From Bacteroides intestinalis DSM 17393 (lineage in GTDB: Bacteria > Bacteroidota > Bacteroidia > Bacteroidales > Bacteroidaceae): DNA of 64,000 nt. The notes below the pieces were generated by a model. The model made no database searches and had not been told where the DNA came from. It worked only from the letters and a program-made list of their open reading frames with translations. Position 1 is the first letter of the stretch. Every line of letters begins with the position of its first letter. The translations under genes and the position numbers were made by a program. Positions 42,185 to 52,288 of this stretch are shown here, piece by piece. The stretch is from assembly GCF_000172175.1 (NCBI RefSeq), contig NZ_ABJL02000008.1, forward strand, positions 1,054,001 to 1,118,000. Reading direction: 5' to 3'.

Positions 42185-43855
42185 TCAATAAAACGCTATC
42201 ATTTGCTCCAAAGCATCGTCTTTACTTAGCAATAAATGCGATTTTAATCTTTGCTTGTTCTTATAAACAGACTTCATTTCACAATCAAAAACAATCATCA
42301 ACTGCTGATTTGAAAAGCCTAACTTTATCAATGCTGCCAATAATAATTCACCTTTAGTTAAATCAAAATCAGCTTTTATACGAGAAATAAAGTTAGCATA
42401 AACCAAGTCCAAAAAGTCGAATATATTCTGGCGTTCGGTTGCTGACATATTTTCCGCAATTAACCTACCTTGTTTCAATTCTCCTAATATGAATAATGCT
42501 TCAACACATGAATTATCACGTATTTTTTTATTTTCAGATGTCAATTCCAGAATTTTTCTATTCAATTTTCCAATCGTTTCCTTCTTTGCCTTTTGCTCCC
42601 ATTCCTCTTTCTGCTTAAATTCTGTTATCCTACAAGCATATTCTTCTATAATCTTCTCATTTATTCTTAAAGCTTCTATATTCCGTAAATTTTTCTTTTT
42701 ATATCTTTTAATAAGACTAAAACTCACTCCACTTATCAGAAGCACTACAACCAAATAAAAATAGGCTTGCTTCTCTTTTTCCAGTTTTATCTGTTTATTT
42801 TCAAAAACAAGCTTATCAGCTTCATACTTCTTTTGTAAAGCCAAAAGTTGTTCCCTCAATTCATTATTACGCACAATCTCTAATAGTGAATCAGACTTTT
42901 CTTTGTACAAAAAAGCTTGTTTATAATTTCCTTCCTCCCTTTTCAGAAGACATAAATAATAAAATGCACCTGATAAAATAAATTCATCATCCACATTTTT
43001 ACAATGATTGAAACACTTTTCAGCTAAACGAAACTTCCCCATATCCATATAAGTACGTCCCAAAGATAAATAATAACGTAATCCATCATTCCTATCTTTA
43101 CTCGATCCGATAGCAGAAACAAAATAATTAATAGCTTCTGTATACTGTTTATTATCCTTAGCTATCAGTCCCAACAACTGAAGAAGGGAAGACTTTACAT
43201 GATCGGTAGTATCCACTAACAGAGATAATCCTTTATTTGCATACCAATGGGCACTATCATAATCCTGTTTTGCCAAATATCCCCGGGCAACATTTCTACA
43301 ACCGTGCACCTCTCCTATATTATCATCTGCCAATTCATAATATCGAACAGACTCCCGGTAATTATCTATCGACTGTTCATACATACCTTGTCCCAAATTT
43401 AAGTACCCGATATGTTCAAATACCAATCCCTGCAATTTATACTCCTTTGTGTCTTTTAAGAATGTCAATGCTTTCAAATAAGCTTCCATAGTTTCGGATT
43501 CCTTACCTTTCACAAGCATTGTTTTGCCATAATAATAGTAAGCCTTTCCAGCTTTCACAGGATCATTCTTTCCCTTGTAATAATCTATAGCAACCCTAAT
43601 CAAAGAATCTGATTGCAAGCTATCCAAATTGTTTTTATCCAGCACCTGTGTCCACAATAAAGCATAGTCAGCACTTTCTTTAGCATGAAGCCTTTCAGGA
43701 TACTGTATCAGATTCAATAATTTCATAGCACTGTCAGGATATACTTCTATATACCTTTCAGCCCGTTCCAGTAAATCGACATTTGTATGAGTCTGCATAC
43801 ATGAAACAAGTCCTCCCCCAAGAAATGAAAAAAGCAGAAACAGATATTTATTCAT
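42185..43855 (-). CDS. TPR lipoprotein regulator with C-terminal helix-turn-helix
   Basis: 556 residues. Lipobox GGGLVSCMQ; tetratricopeptide repeats (about 80-330, e.g. GKAYYYYGKTMLVKGK and YEQSIDNYRESVRYYELA); one membrane segment (about 370-385, FYLVVVLLISGVSFSLI), a coiled coil, then a LuxR-like region (about 495-550; LTKGELLLAALIKLGFSNQQLMIVF). These TPR-TM-HTH proteins sense a periplasmic signal and act as one-component regulators in Bacteroides. It lies upstream of the DUF3244 cassette on the same strand and is its likely regulator. Confidence 0.8.
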   Translation of the reverse strand: MNKYLFLLFSFLGGGLVSCMQTHTNVDLLERAERYIEVYPDSAMKLLNLIQYPERLHAKESADYALLWTQVLDKNNLDSLQSDSLIRVAIDYYKGKNDPVKAGKAYYYYGKTMLVKGKESETMEAYLKALTFLKDTKEYKLQGLVFEHIGYLNLGQGMYEQSIDNYRESVRYYELADDNIGEVHGCRNVARGYLAKQDYDSAHWYANKGLSLLVDTTDHVKSSLLQLLGLIAKDNKQYTEAINYFVSAIGSSKDRNDGLRYYLSLGRTYMDMGKFRLAEKCFNHCKNVDDEFILSGAFYYLCLLKREEGNYKQAFLYKEKSDSLLEIVRNNELREQLLALQKKYEADKLVFENKQIKLEKEKQAYFYLVVVLLISGVSFSLIKRYKKKNLRNIEALRINEKIIEEYACRITEFKQKEEWEQKAKKETIGKLNRKILELTSENKKIRDNSCVEALFILGELKQGRLIAENMSATERQNIFDFLDLVYANFISRIKADFDLTKGELLLAALIKLGFSNQQLMIVFDCEMKSVYKNKQRLKSHLLLSKDDALEQMIAFY

Positions 43856-44309
43856 TTTTCTAAACTAAATGAATACAAAGAAACAGAAAATAGTATATTT
43901 TCACTAACGTTTTAACACCATTTCACAAACAAGAAACATACATGAAAACAACAACGAGGTTAAGGTAAAACACGACTATGCCTTAACCTTTTTATCACTA
44001 TGCCTTATTCCAATCCTTATTTTCCAATTGCAGGCTATTCAGCCCGCAATTGGAAAACAAAGAGCCCGCAGATGGAAACCAACGGACTCGCAGTTGTGGG
44101 ATGGAGTTTTAAATTAAGGGTACGTACATTTAGGAGTAAGGGAAAAGAAGTCTTTCCTTAGTCATTTACGAATAACCCCTTAGAAAGAAAAGGAGAGAAT
44201 ACGACTTTGGGAGGGGGAAAAGCCTCCATTCAACATTTATCGAATAATCAACTGCAATACAACAAAATATTTTTTTTCGTAGATATTCCATACAAAATAA
44301 ACTCTCTTG
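43856..44309. repeat. Gap with GCCCGCAATTGGAAA repeats
   Basis: No gene. At 44020-44057 a 16-bp inverted repeat (one mismatch) flanks TATTCA. It overlaps three degenerate copies, at 44041, 44063 and 44085, of a 21-22 bp tandem unit beginning AGCCCGCAATTGGAAAACAA. A further short direct repeat (ACTATGCCTTA) lies at 43975-44010. The remaining 44110-44309 shows no frame or RNA gene. Confidence 0.6.
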
Positions 44310-44807
44310 TCAGACGATTTTAGCAAACAGTTCCAAATGCTCATCTACATAACCGGCTATCAAAGCTGTTATGCCTTCCTCTTTTTCCAAGAATTCTTCT
44401 TCCAGTTCATCGAAAGCTTCATATTGCTCGTACATAGCCATGAATTCATCATCTGTACGCTCCCGTTCCAAATCTTCACGATGGGCATCATAAATCTTTT
44501 TGGCTCTATATACCAGTTTACCGAAATCTTCTGCTCCCCACAGACGCATCACTTTAGCAAACGGATTGGCAAAAATATACCCCCCATACCCATTCTGTAT
44601 CAACTGGCAGAAGCCACCATCCATTACTTCGTCACGAAATATTTGGTAAGCAAGCAAAGTGTGCTGCTCACCTGTCAGCAACGGCATGGACTCAGCGGTC
44701 AGCTCACCACCTATCACTTCTTTATATCTGTCGGTAAATACCTGAATAAAAGTATCCATTCCCTCGCCTGCTGCTTTGCGCAAGGCGGCATCAGTAATTT
44801 CTATCAT
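44310..44807 (-). CDS. DMP19-family (DUF4375) protein
   Basis: 165 residues. Helical protein matching DMP19: NGYGGYIFANPFAKVMRLWG and EVMDGGFCQLIQNG are characteristic, and a Glu-rich tail (ELEEEFLEKEEG) is acidic. DMP19 of Neisseria acts as a DNA mimic that antagonises a regulator; here that role is only an analogy. It follows the phosphoesterase gene after 97 bp. Confidence 0.85.
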   Translation of the reverse strand: MIEITDAALRKAAGEGMDTFIQVFTDRYKEVIGGELTAESMPLLTGEQHTLLAYQIFRDEVMDGGFCQLIQNGYGGYIFANPFAKVMRLWGAEDFGKLVYRAKKIYDAHREDLERERTDDEFMAMYEQYEAFDELEEEFLEKEEGITALIAGYVDEHLELFAKIV

Positions 44808-44904
44808 AGTCTTCTTATTATGTCTTTTTCTAATTATTACGACAAAGATATGGAATTAAAAGATAAAGGTATAACAAGAAGACTAAAAACAATGAAAAGT
44901 GTTC

Positions 44905-46065
44905 CTACAATTTCCGCAGAATGCCTTTATCACCCACAACGAAGTAAGTATTCTTATCAATCAGCAATGCACGGCCCCGTTTCTTCTTCTGATTTTCTTT
45001 ATTGTCTACATTGACACCGATAACCTTGCCATCATAGAAAGTAGAAATATCCTTGAAGATGGTATGCCCTACGATAATGTGTTTGACTTTATAGCGTTCC
45101 ATCACCATTTGCAGGCTGTCCTGCGCCATTGGATGATACTTGGCATCTGTACGCACAAGCCCACGATACCAGATGGGACCGTCGTTACCATACAGAAATG
45201 CGGTCAATGGAGAAAGAGCCCTGCGTTCTTTCTTATTCATGAAAAGGGCTTTACTCATTTCTTCGTTCACGGTAGGGATACTTAGATTACGATCATAAAA
45301 ATTCTTGCCTAACCCGGCATGAACATAAAGATCGCGACCTATGACCTGCATCGTATTACGGGTACCTAACCATTTACCCAATTCAGTATCGGGTCCAAAA
45401 AGTTCAGGGTAATTCATATTCAATTTCTGTGCCAGCACTTTATATTTATCTTTCGTATAGCGTAAGTCATTAGCCAGCACCAGCGGCTCATGGTTCCCTA
45501 ACAGGAAAGAAACAGTTCCACCTGCTTTTGCAGCCTCATCTTCTAACTTATAAAACAGCCAGAATATTTGCGGTACATCTTTTCCACGATCGAAAATATC
45601 ACCGATAACCATCAGATGATTATTACCAAAGCTCCAATTGTAGTTTTTATCAATAATCCCATTACCCTGCAACAAACTAATAACACAATCCAACTTACCA
45701 TGCGGGTCGGACATAACAAACACTTTTTCCGGTTGCCGATATTTCCAATCGGGACGTTTCACCGGATGCAATCTCACATCAAACGGAAACTGCCCCTTAT
45801 GATCTACCACATGCAAGATAAAATCTTCAGGTAGTGCAACATAAGTCGTATCGATAATTTTCCCTTTCTTATCGACACTGATAACACGCGTTTTACCATC
45901 AGGCTGATAAAGCACATACGGTCCGTCAGCCGATAACTCTTCTTTTTTCTCTTTATCTTTCTTCTTACCGTCTGAACCAAAAGTTCCGGCACTAAGGCCG
46001 GAACTGATGAACATTAGAGTAAATGCAATAAGAAAGTACTTCGTGAAACTTGTTTTACTCATCAT
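44905..46065 (-). CDS. Secreted calcineurin-like metallophosphoesterase
   Basis: 386 residues (ATG 46065; second ATG 46062). Signal peptide (LIAFTLMFISSGLSAGTF) precedes a charged linker. The metallophosphoesterase domain (about 110-370) has SDPHGK, GDIFDRG, GNHEP, HAGLG and a late VGHT, the metal ligands of the PPP-like superfamily. It is 9 bp behind susD in the same operon, so it probably dephosphorylates the ligand imported by this SusCD pair; that is inferred from position. Confidence 0.88.
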   Translation of the reverse strand: MMSKTSFTKYFLIAFTLMFISSGLSAGTFGSDGKKKDKEKKEELSADGPYVLYQPDGKTRVISVDKKGKIIDTTYVALPEDFILHVVDHKGQFPFDVRLHPVKRPDWKYRQPEKVFVMSDPHGKLDCVISLLQGNGIIDKNYNWSFGNNHLMVIGDIFDRGKDVPQIFWLFYKLEDEAAKAGGTVSFLLGNHEPLVLANDLRYTKDKYKVLAQKLNMNYPELFGPDTELGKWLGTRNTMQVIGRDLYVHAGLGKNFYDRNLSIPTVNEEMSKALFMNKKERRALSPLTAFLYGNDGPIWYRGLVRTDAKYHPMAQDSLQMVMERYKVKHIIVGHTIFKDISTFYDGKVIGVNVDNKENQKKKRGRALLIDKNTYFVVGDKGILRKL

Positions 46066-46074
46066 ATATCATTA

Positions 46075-47526
46075 TTATCTTCCACCATATCCAGGGTTCT
46101 GTTCCATATTAGGATTGGCATCCATTTCCTTCTTGGGAACAGGAAGTACAATCATATAGAAATTCCAGTCATAGGTCATATACTTCGTATCATGTTTGGT
46201 TTTACTCAGATTGCTGTCTTTTACATCCTTACGCTCTACTGTCAATCCATTTCTGATAACGTCATACATGCGGTGTCCTTCGGCAACCAGTTCTTTACGG
46301 CGTTCATCCAGCACTCTTTCCAGAGTAATGGTCTGTCCCACTACTGTGTTTTCCGGATTAGCGCGCTTCACAATCGGATCGAGATACTCAATCGCTGTGG
46401 CATTATCGCCCAACTTGACAGCTGCCTCAGCCGCAATCAGATAAACTTCGGACAGACGAATAAGCGGAATATTGGCATCCGTGATACTTTCATTCTGCTG
46501 CGGTTGATACTTAAAGACATAAGCATAATATTTCTTATCGAAACTCAACAATTTAAGACGTATATCTTTAGGATCTTTCTTCAGGAACTGATAGAAGGAA
46601 CAAGTGATGCACATGTCATCATAACCATCCTTAGAATTCAGATAGCCCATACTCTCCTTACCCGGGCTATCAGTAGTAAGGTTCACGATTTCGAACAAGA
46701 CTTCACCCGGATTGGAGGCAGACGCATCATTACTCCATGCTGTGGGATATTCTTCATTGGTCCACAAGGCATAGCCTTCTTTTTCCGCTCCCTTAATGGC
46801 ATCTTTCGCCATTTTCAGTGCATTAGTGTTATCATTCTTGTAGAGATATACGCGGCTGAGTAATGCCATTGCTCCCCATTTATTAATTTTACCCTTATTA
46901 AAATCACCGCTCAGCAAACCAATGCTTTCGGTAAGATCGGAAATCACCTTCGTATAGCACTGAGCTACGGTGTTTCGGGAGGGTTTACTTTCAATAGTGG
47001 ACAATCCTTCCACAATGGGCACCCCCAATGATGCTCCGTTATCTTTGGTATAGGGATAGCCGAAGATACGGGTCAAGTCGAATAAGGCCAGCCCACGGAT
47101 TGCCAAAGCTTCGCCTTTCAGGTCATCTCTGTATTCGGTATCTTCTTCATCAATGACAAGCTTGTCAATGTTCATCAGAATCAGATTACAATTCTGAATG
47201 ATAGAATAAAGATAAGACCAGTGAGAAGTGGGGCCATTATCTTTTGTAAAATTGAAACGATAATAGTCGGCCACACGTTTGGTAGAACTAACCGCCTGCA
47301 TATCATCTCCCGTCACGTCTCCATAATATACCAGCCGACCGGAGTAGGCATCCGAGCTTTGCATCGTGCTATAAATACCATTCAAGGTAAACTCAACATC
47401 CGACAATATCTTAATACTGGTTTCAGTATCTATCGAAGTGGAAGGATCCAGATCCAACCAATCGTTTCCGCAAGAACTTACGAAGAACAATACAGAACTG
47501 ATAAATAAATATTTTAATAGCTTCAT
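46075..47526 (-). CDS. SusD/RagB-type surface nutrient-binding lipoprotein
   Basis: 483 residues. Lipobox SVLFFVSSCGND (Cys19). Typical SusD features: TPR-like helical body (LRGLALFDLTRIFGYPYT), NIPLIRLSEVYLIAAEAA, and a C-terminus with the RRKELVAEGHRMYDVIRNG motif. It follows susC by 20 bp. It should cap the SusC barrel and hold the ligand. Confidence 0.95.
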   Translation of the reverse strand: MKLLKYLFISSVLFFVSSCGNDWLDLDPSTSIDTETSIKILSDVEFTLNGIYSTMQSSDAYSGRLVYYGDVTGDDMQAVSSTKRVADYYRFNFTKDNGPTSHWSYLYSIIQNCNLILMNIDKLVIDEEDTEYRDDLKGEALAIRGLALFDLTRIFGYPYTKDNGASLGVPIVEGLSTIESKPSRNTVAQCYTKVISDLTESIGLLSGDFNKGKINKWGAMALLSRVYLYKNDNTNALKMAKDAIKGAEKEGYALWTNEEYPTAWSNDASASNPGEVLFEIVNLTTDSPGKESMGYLNSKDGYDDMCITCSFYQFLKKDPKDIRLKLLSFDKKYYAYVFKYQPQQNESITDANIPLIRLSEVYLIAAEAAVKLGDNATAIEYLDPIVKRANPENTVVGQTITLERVLDERRKELVAEGHRMYDVIRNGLTVERKDVKDSNLSKTKHDTKYMTYDWNFYMIVLPVPKKEMDANPNMEQNPGYGGR

Positions 47527-47546
47527 AATATCAAGTTTTTTAACGG

Positions 47547-50500
47547 TTAGAAATTAATGTTTACGCCGAAAGTCACAGTCTTTAAAGGAGGGGTTCCCCA
47601 GATAGCAGTACCACCGCTGACGGCTTCCGGATCGTAATAATCGTATGCTGCCCAAGTCCAAAGATTATTGGCTGATGCATACAAGCGTACATTCTCAATA
47701 CCGATTGTACGGGTCCACTCTTTCGGGATGGTCACGCCGAATGTCAAAGTCTTCAGACGGATAAAATCAGTACTGTGCAGTCTGCGCGTCGTTGTCACCT
47801 TATTCATAGCTACATTCGGCTTTTCGTAAAATAATTCATACTTGGTAACATCTCCCGGCTTCCTCCAACTGTTCTTATAGTAAGTCGGAATATTAGCCTC
47901 CAGATCGTTACCTCCGTGTTCGGTCTTTTGTGCCCAAGTATCATAAGAGTAACCACCAAACTGGTAAGAGAACATAAAGTTGAAATCAAACCATTTATAG
48001 CGTAAAGTATTTGACAAGCCGCCTATCACATTAGGCTCCGCATGCTTGTCCAACACAATGGCATGTGCCTCATCTATAACTTCAGTAATCTCTTTTTTAT
48101 AGTTACCATTCTCGTCCACGTCATTCGTATAGAACTGCGGAGCACCGGTTTCCGGATTGATACCGGCAAATTCTTTCATATAGAACGTACGGAATGATTT
48201 GCCGACTTTGCGAATCTGAGTTCCTTTAATAATTTCTGTTTGCATGCCATCGAGTGTCACAATCTCATTCTTATTGTGTGAAATATTGAATGTGGTGTTC
48301 CATGAGAAATCTTTTGTCCGGATATTAGTAGAATTAATTTCCAGTTCCACTCCTTTATTCGAAACTTTACCGATATTCATCAGATAACTGCCAAACCCGG
48401 TTGTCATAGAGATAGGACGGTCCATCAACAAATTTTTAGTGGTACGGGTATAATATTCCAACGTAACATTCAGACGGTTCCACAGACTGAAATCCAACCC
48501 CAGATTCAGGTTATAGTTGGTTTCCCATTGCAAATCATCGTTCTTAAGTTGCGACTGAATAATGCCCGGCTGTTCCAAATATCCATTGGTCAGACTGCTC
48601 AGTCCTCTGTATCCGAAATAGTCAGTAGGAAGAGTACCATTCACACCATAAGAAGCACGTATCTTCAGGTCAGTCAACCAATCCTTGACAGAGTCCATAA
48701 AGCTTTCCTCAATCACACGCCATGCGGCAGATATCGACCAGAAGCTACCCCAACGATTATCTTTGAGAAAACGGGAACTGCCATCCATACGGAAACTGCC
48801 ACCCAGATAATATTTGTTTTTATAGTCGTAATTCAGGCGGAACAGATAAGATACCATACGGGTACGCGTATCGCTGCCACCCACCGATTCGGTCTTCATA
48901 CCATTACTGATCTGGTTTTTGTCGTAAGTGGCAAAATTAGTGGCATAACCGGATAAGTAGTCGCGATACTGGTCATCAATCTCATATCCTGCCAATGCAT
49001 CAAGATGATGATCCGCGGCTATAGACATTTTATAACTCAACTGGTTGGCCCATACCATTTTCTTGTACTCATAGAACTTCTTGCTCATGCCACCATTGAT
49101 GTCATCGCCGTTAGAGGTACGCGGGTCCTTCCAGTCATTGCCTTTCGTGTTAACATAATCATAGCTCAAGGTAGACTTGAACTTCAGATCCTTGATGAAC
49201 TCATATTCACCGTAGATGGTATTGAACGTGCGGGTCACATATTCGCGCTGATAATCATAAGTTGCCGCCAATGCCGGATTACGGTCACTGTTGCGGATAA
49301 AATCACGGTTCCAACTACCATCTTCATTGTAAACAGGATCGGAAGGGACAACGGCGTTACGCGAAGTATAGAAAGGAGAAGAATAAGAAGTACCTTCGCT
49401 ATACACATCCTGATTGACAGTGGCAAACAGAACATTGGCACCTAACTTAAGCTTGTCAGTAGCTCGAAAATCAACATTCAGTCTTCCACTGATACGTTCC
49501 AGACCGGAATTGATAGCAATACCGTCCTGTTTCAAATAAGAAAGCGAAGAGTAGTACTTAAATCTGTCCGTACCTCCTGAAAGAGAGGCTTCATAGGACT
49601 GATGATTTCCTTTCTGAAACATAATATCATCCCAGTCCACATATCCACACCAGGGAACCGGAGCATAGTTATCAATCTTTCCGTCGGCATAAGCCATTGC
49701 ATCAGCTTCGCTCTTACCTTTCTTTATCTGACCTGCCACCAAACCGTCATAAATATATTGGCGACGTTCCTCTCCACCCATGACAGGACGATAATCCATA
49801 GCAAAATCAGAACTACCCCAATCAGCTTTCAATGAGATGGAGGCTTTGCCCGCCTTACCTTTCTTTGTCGTAATCAATACAACGCCGTTGGCAGCACGCG
49901 AACCGTAAAGAGAAGCGGCAGCGGCATCTTTAATGACTGTAACACTCTCGATGTCGGAGCTATTGATAGTCGACATGATATCAAGCCCCGCATCCGAACT
50001 CATCGTATTAATAGTACCTGAGCGCATCGGTACTCCGTCTATCACATAAAGAGGAGAATTACTGGCGTTAAAAGACCCCATACCACGAATCCTCAATGAA
50101 GAAGAGGCACCTGGCTGACCGGAAGATGATGTGAACTGCACACCCGGCGCATTGCCTTGCAACAGGTCCTTGAAAGAAATAGCAGGAACATCTTTCAGTG
50201 TCTCTCCTTTTACACTGGAAGCAGAACCGGCATAAGCAGATTTCTTGAAGGTACCATAACCAGTAACGACCACTTCATCCATCAAATTGTTATCCGGTAC
50301 CATTTCCACTTTAACCATCTTTGCAGAAATAACTTTAACTTCCTGACGGATATAGCCTACATAAGAAACAATCAAAGTAACAGGCAGATGATCCACATCA
50401 AGAGAAAAATGCCCGTCCAGATCGGTGGTACAACCGTTGGTAGTACCTTTTACCAGTACATTGGCTCCGATAACAGATTCACCCGTCTCATCTACAACGC

Positions 50501-50903
50501 TTCCGTTCACTTTAACCTCTTGCTGGGGAGCAGCTACAGCTTCAACCTTAGAAGCAGGCTTAATAGCGATGACACCTTCATGAACCGTATAAGTCAGCCC
50601 ACTACCTTTCAGGCATTTATCCAGCACATCAGCAATCTTTTCATGATTCACAATCAACTTTTCTACTTTTACATTTTTCACCTCTTCAGTGCTATACACA
50701 AAGGTGAAATCAGTTTGTCTCTGAACTTCCCACAGCACTTCGTTAAGAGTGGCATTCTTAAAAGTTGCTGTGACAGTGGTTTGTGCAAACACTGCATTGG
50801 CAGCCTGCATAAAACCGGTAACTGTGAAACAAAAAAATAGTAACGTTATCCATAAACGTCTACTACTTCTTTCAGCTTGATTCTTGTGTTCTTTCTTGTT
50901 CAT
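47547..50903 (-). CDS. SusC/RagA-type TonB-dependent receptor with STN domain
   Basis: 1118 residues. Signal peptide region (about 15-40), STN domain (about 42-118), CarboxypepD-like domain (about 128-210), plug (VVVTGYGTFKKSAYAGS; YVIDGVPMRSG; SVTVIKDAAAASLYG) and barrel ending TVTFGVNINF, an intact outer-membrane terminus. The STN domain fits regulation by the FecR just upstream (17-bp gap). Contrast the truncated copy at 21370-24351. Confidence 0.97.
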   Translation of the reverse strand: MNKKEHKNQAERSSRRLWITLLFFCFTVTGFMQAANAVFAQTTVTATFKNATLNEVLWEVQRQTDFTFVYSTEEVKNVKVEKLIVNHEKIADVLDKCLKGSGLTYTVHEGVIAIKPASKVEAVAAPQQEVKVNGSVVDETGESVIGANVLVKGTTNGCTTDLDGHFSLDVDHLPVTLIVSYVGYIRQEVKVISAKMVKVEMVPDNNLMDEVVVTGYGTFKKSAYAGSASSVKGETLKDVPAISFKDLLQGNAPGVQFTSSSGQPGASSSLRIRGMGSFNASNSPLYVIDGVPMRSGTINTMSSDAGLDIMSTINSSDIESVTVIKDAAAASLYGSRAANGVVLITTKKGKAGKASISLKADWGSSDFAMDYRPVMGGEERRQYIYDGLVAGQIKKGKSEADAMAYADGKIDNYAPVPWCGYVDWDDIMFQKGNHQSYEASLSGGTDRFKYYSSLSYLKQDGIAINSGLERISGRLNVDFRATDKLKLGANVLFATVNQDVYSEGTSYSSPFYTSRNAVVPSDPVYNEDGSWNRDFIRNSDRNPALAATYDYQREYVTRTFNTIYGEYEFIKDLKFKSTLSYDYVNTKGNDWKDPRTSNGDDINGGMSKKFYEYKKMVWANQLSYKMSIAADHHLDALAGYEIDDQYRDYLSGYATNFATYDKNQISNGMKTESVGGSDTRTRMVSYLFRLNYDYKNKYYLGGSFRMDGSSRFLKDNRWGSFWSISAAWRVIEESFMDSVKDWLTDLKIRASYGVNGTLPTDYFGYRGLSSLTNGYLEQPGIIQSQLKNDDLQWETNYNLNLGLDFSLWNRLNVTLEYYTRTTKNLLMDRPISMTTGFGSYLMNIGKVSNKGVELEINSTNIRTKDFSWNTTFNISHNKNEIVTLDGMQTEIIKGTQIRKVGKSFRTFYMKEFAGINPETGAPQFYTNDVDENGNYKKEITEVIDEAHAIVLDKHAEPNVIGGLSNTLRYKWFDFNFMFSYQFGGYSYDTWAQKTEHGGNDLEANIPTYYKNSWRKPGDVTKYELFYEKPNVAMNKVTTTRRLHSTDFIRLKTLTFGVTIPKEWTRTIGIENVRLYASANNLWTWAAYDYYDPEAVSGGTAIWGTPPLKTVTFGVNINF

Positions 50904-50919
50904 AGTAATCTTTTTTGGG

Positions 50920-52092
50920 TTAATTATGGAATGTTATTGTATTACCTTCGATTTTCACGTGTACTTCTTCTGTCTTTTCCAGTAACTTGACGAAAGGAGT
51001 TATTTCTTCATAACGATTCAGATTACAACCGAAACGTATATTCTTGAGTTTTTCATTTTCGTAAACTACGTTCATGTCATACCAACGTGAAAGTGTCTTC
51101 ATGATATCTTCCAAGCGTTGATCTTTGAAGTTGATCTTCCCCTTCACCCATGAAGTATAGAATGAAGTATCTACCGTTCGCACCTGTATGGAATTACTTC
51201 CCAAAGCGATGGTAGCTTGTTGCGACGGTTTCAGTATAAGGCTTTCACCCTTTTCGGCACTGACCTTTACAGATCCGTTTACTAGGGTGGTCTGGTACTC
51301 CTCATCGGGATAAGCGGAGATATTGAAAGTCGTACCTAATACTTCAACCTGTATGCCATTGGCATTTACAATAAAAGGCTGCCCAGTTTTACTCACTTCA
51401 AAATAGGCTTCACCTTGTAGCTCGACTTCTCTCTTACCCGTAGTAAATGCTACCGGAAAACGGAGGCTACTCATTGAATTTAAATGCACCTTTGTTCCAT
51501 CACTCAACACTAATGCATACTCACCGCCACGGGGAATCTCCACCTTATTATATACAGGTTTTGGAGAGACAGATGTACTCTGTGCCAACTGATAATTCAG
51601 GGTGGTTGAATCTATCTGAATATTTGTTCCCTCTATTGTTTGTAAAGCATCTGCCGTTTCTTTATTCAGATTGATAGTCTCTCCATTATCCAAAGTCAAT
51701 ATTGCTTTGGCCGCTCCCGGCAATATAGGTTGGGCTATCAGCACGGACTTGTTAGAAAAATAGTCGTGAGTAGTGTATTTTAGTGAGATGCCAACAAAAA
51801 AGACCGGTACTAAAACAGCAGCGGCATAACTGAGGATTTTTATCATCCGTTCCCAGTTATTACTCTTTCTGATGCGCTTTTGCACCTCCATCCAACCGGT
51901 TGCAGTGTTGAAAGACGTACCACTTTCCACATGCTTTTTCAAATTCTCTTTACTGCAAATTTTCTGAAAGAGTGCTTCGTGAGCGGAATCTGCTTTTCGC
52001 CATTTCTCCAGTTGAGCGTTTTCTTCAGGAGTGATTTCACCCGATAAGTGTCTGGCAATAATATTAGATATATGAAAATCCTGTTTTATCAT
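50920..52092 (-). CDS. FecR-type anti-sigma factor
   Basis: 390 residues: N-terminal ASD (about 1-80), membrane segment (about 88-103, ILSYAAAVLVPVFFVGISL), FecR domain (about 180-290; EIPRGGEYALVLSDGTKVHL, REVELQGEAYFEVS) and DUF4974 (about 325-388). It precedes susC in the operon. The matching sigma gene (53609-54169) is separated from it by a gene in opposite orientation. Confidence 0.94.
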   Translation of the reverse strand: MIKQDFHISNIIARHLSGEITPEENAQLEKWRKADSAHEALFQKICSKENLKKHVESGTSFNTATGWMEVQKRIRKSNNWERMIKILSYAAAVLVPVFFVGISLKYTTHDYFSNKSVLIAQPILPGAAKAILTLDNGETINLNKETADALQTIEGTNIQIDSTTLNYQLAQSTSVSPKPVYNKVEIPRGGEYALVLSDGTKVHLNSMSSLRFPVAFTTGKREVELQGEAYFEVSKTGQPFIVNANGIQVEVLGTTFNISAYPDEEYQTTLVNGSVKVSAEKGESLILKPSQQATIALGSNSIQVRTVDTSFYTSWVKGKINFKDQRLEDIMKTLSRWYDMNVVYENEKLKNIRFGCNLNRYEEITPFVKLLEKTEEVHVKIEGNTITFHN

Positions 52093-52288
52093 AAATTGAA
52101 CTTTTTTCGTTGTCTTTTATAATAAAACAGGCATAATTAAAATCATGGTGAATCGAAAAGCATTTTTTTCCTAAGAAAATTCAAAATGCCGATCTTATTA
52201 TGCAATTTTTAGGTTTATATCAGTAGTTTATTCCTTCTTTATCAAGAATTAAACTACTTTTGCCACTCAATTTTAATACATCTATTTT

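Noticed and set aside
44020..44110. CRISPR array
   Set aside because: Only three degenerate units without spacers and without Cas genes nearby.
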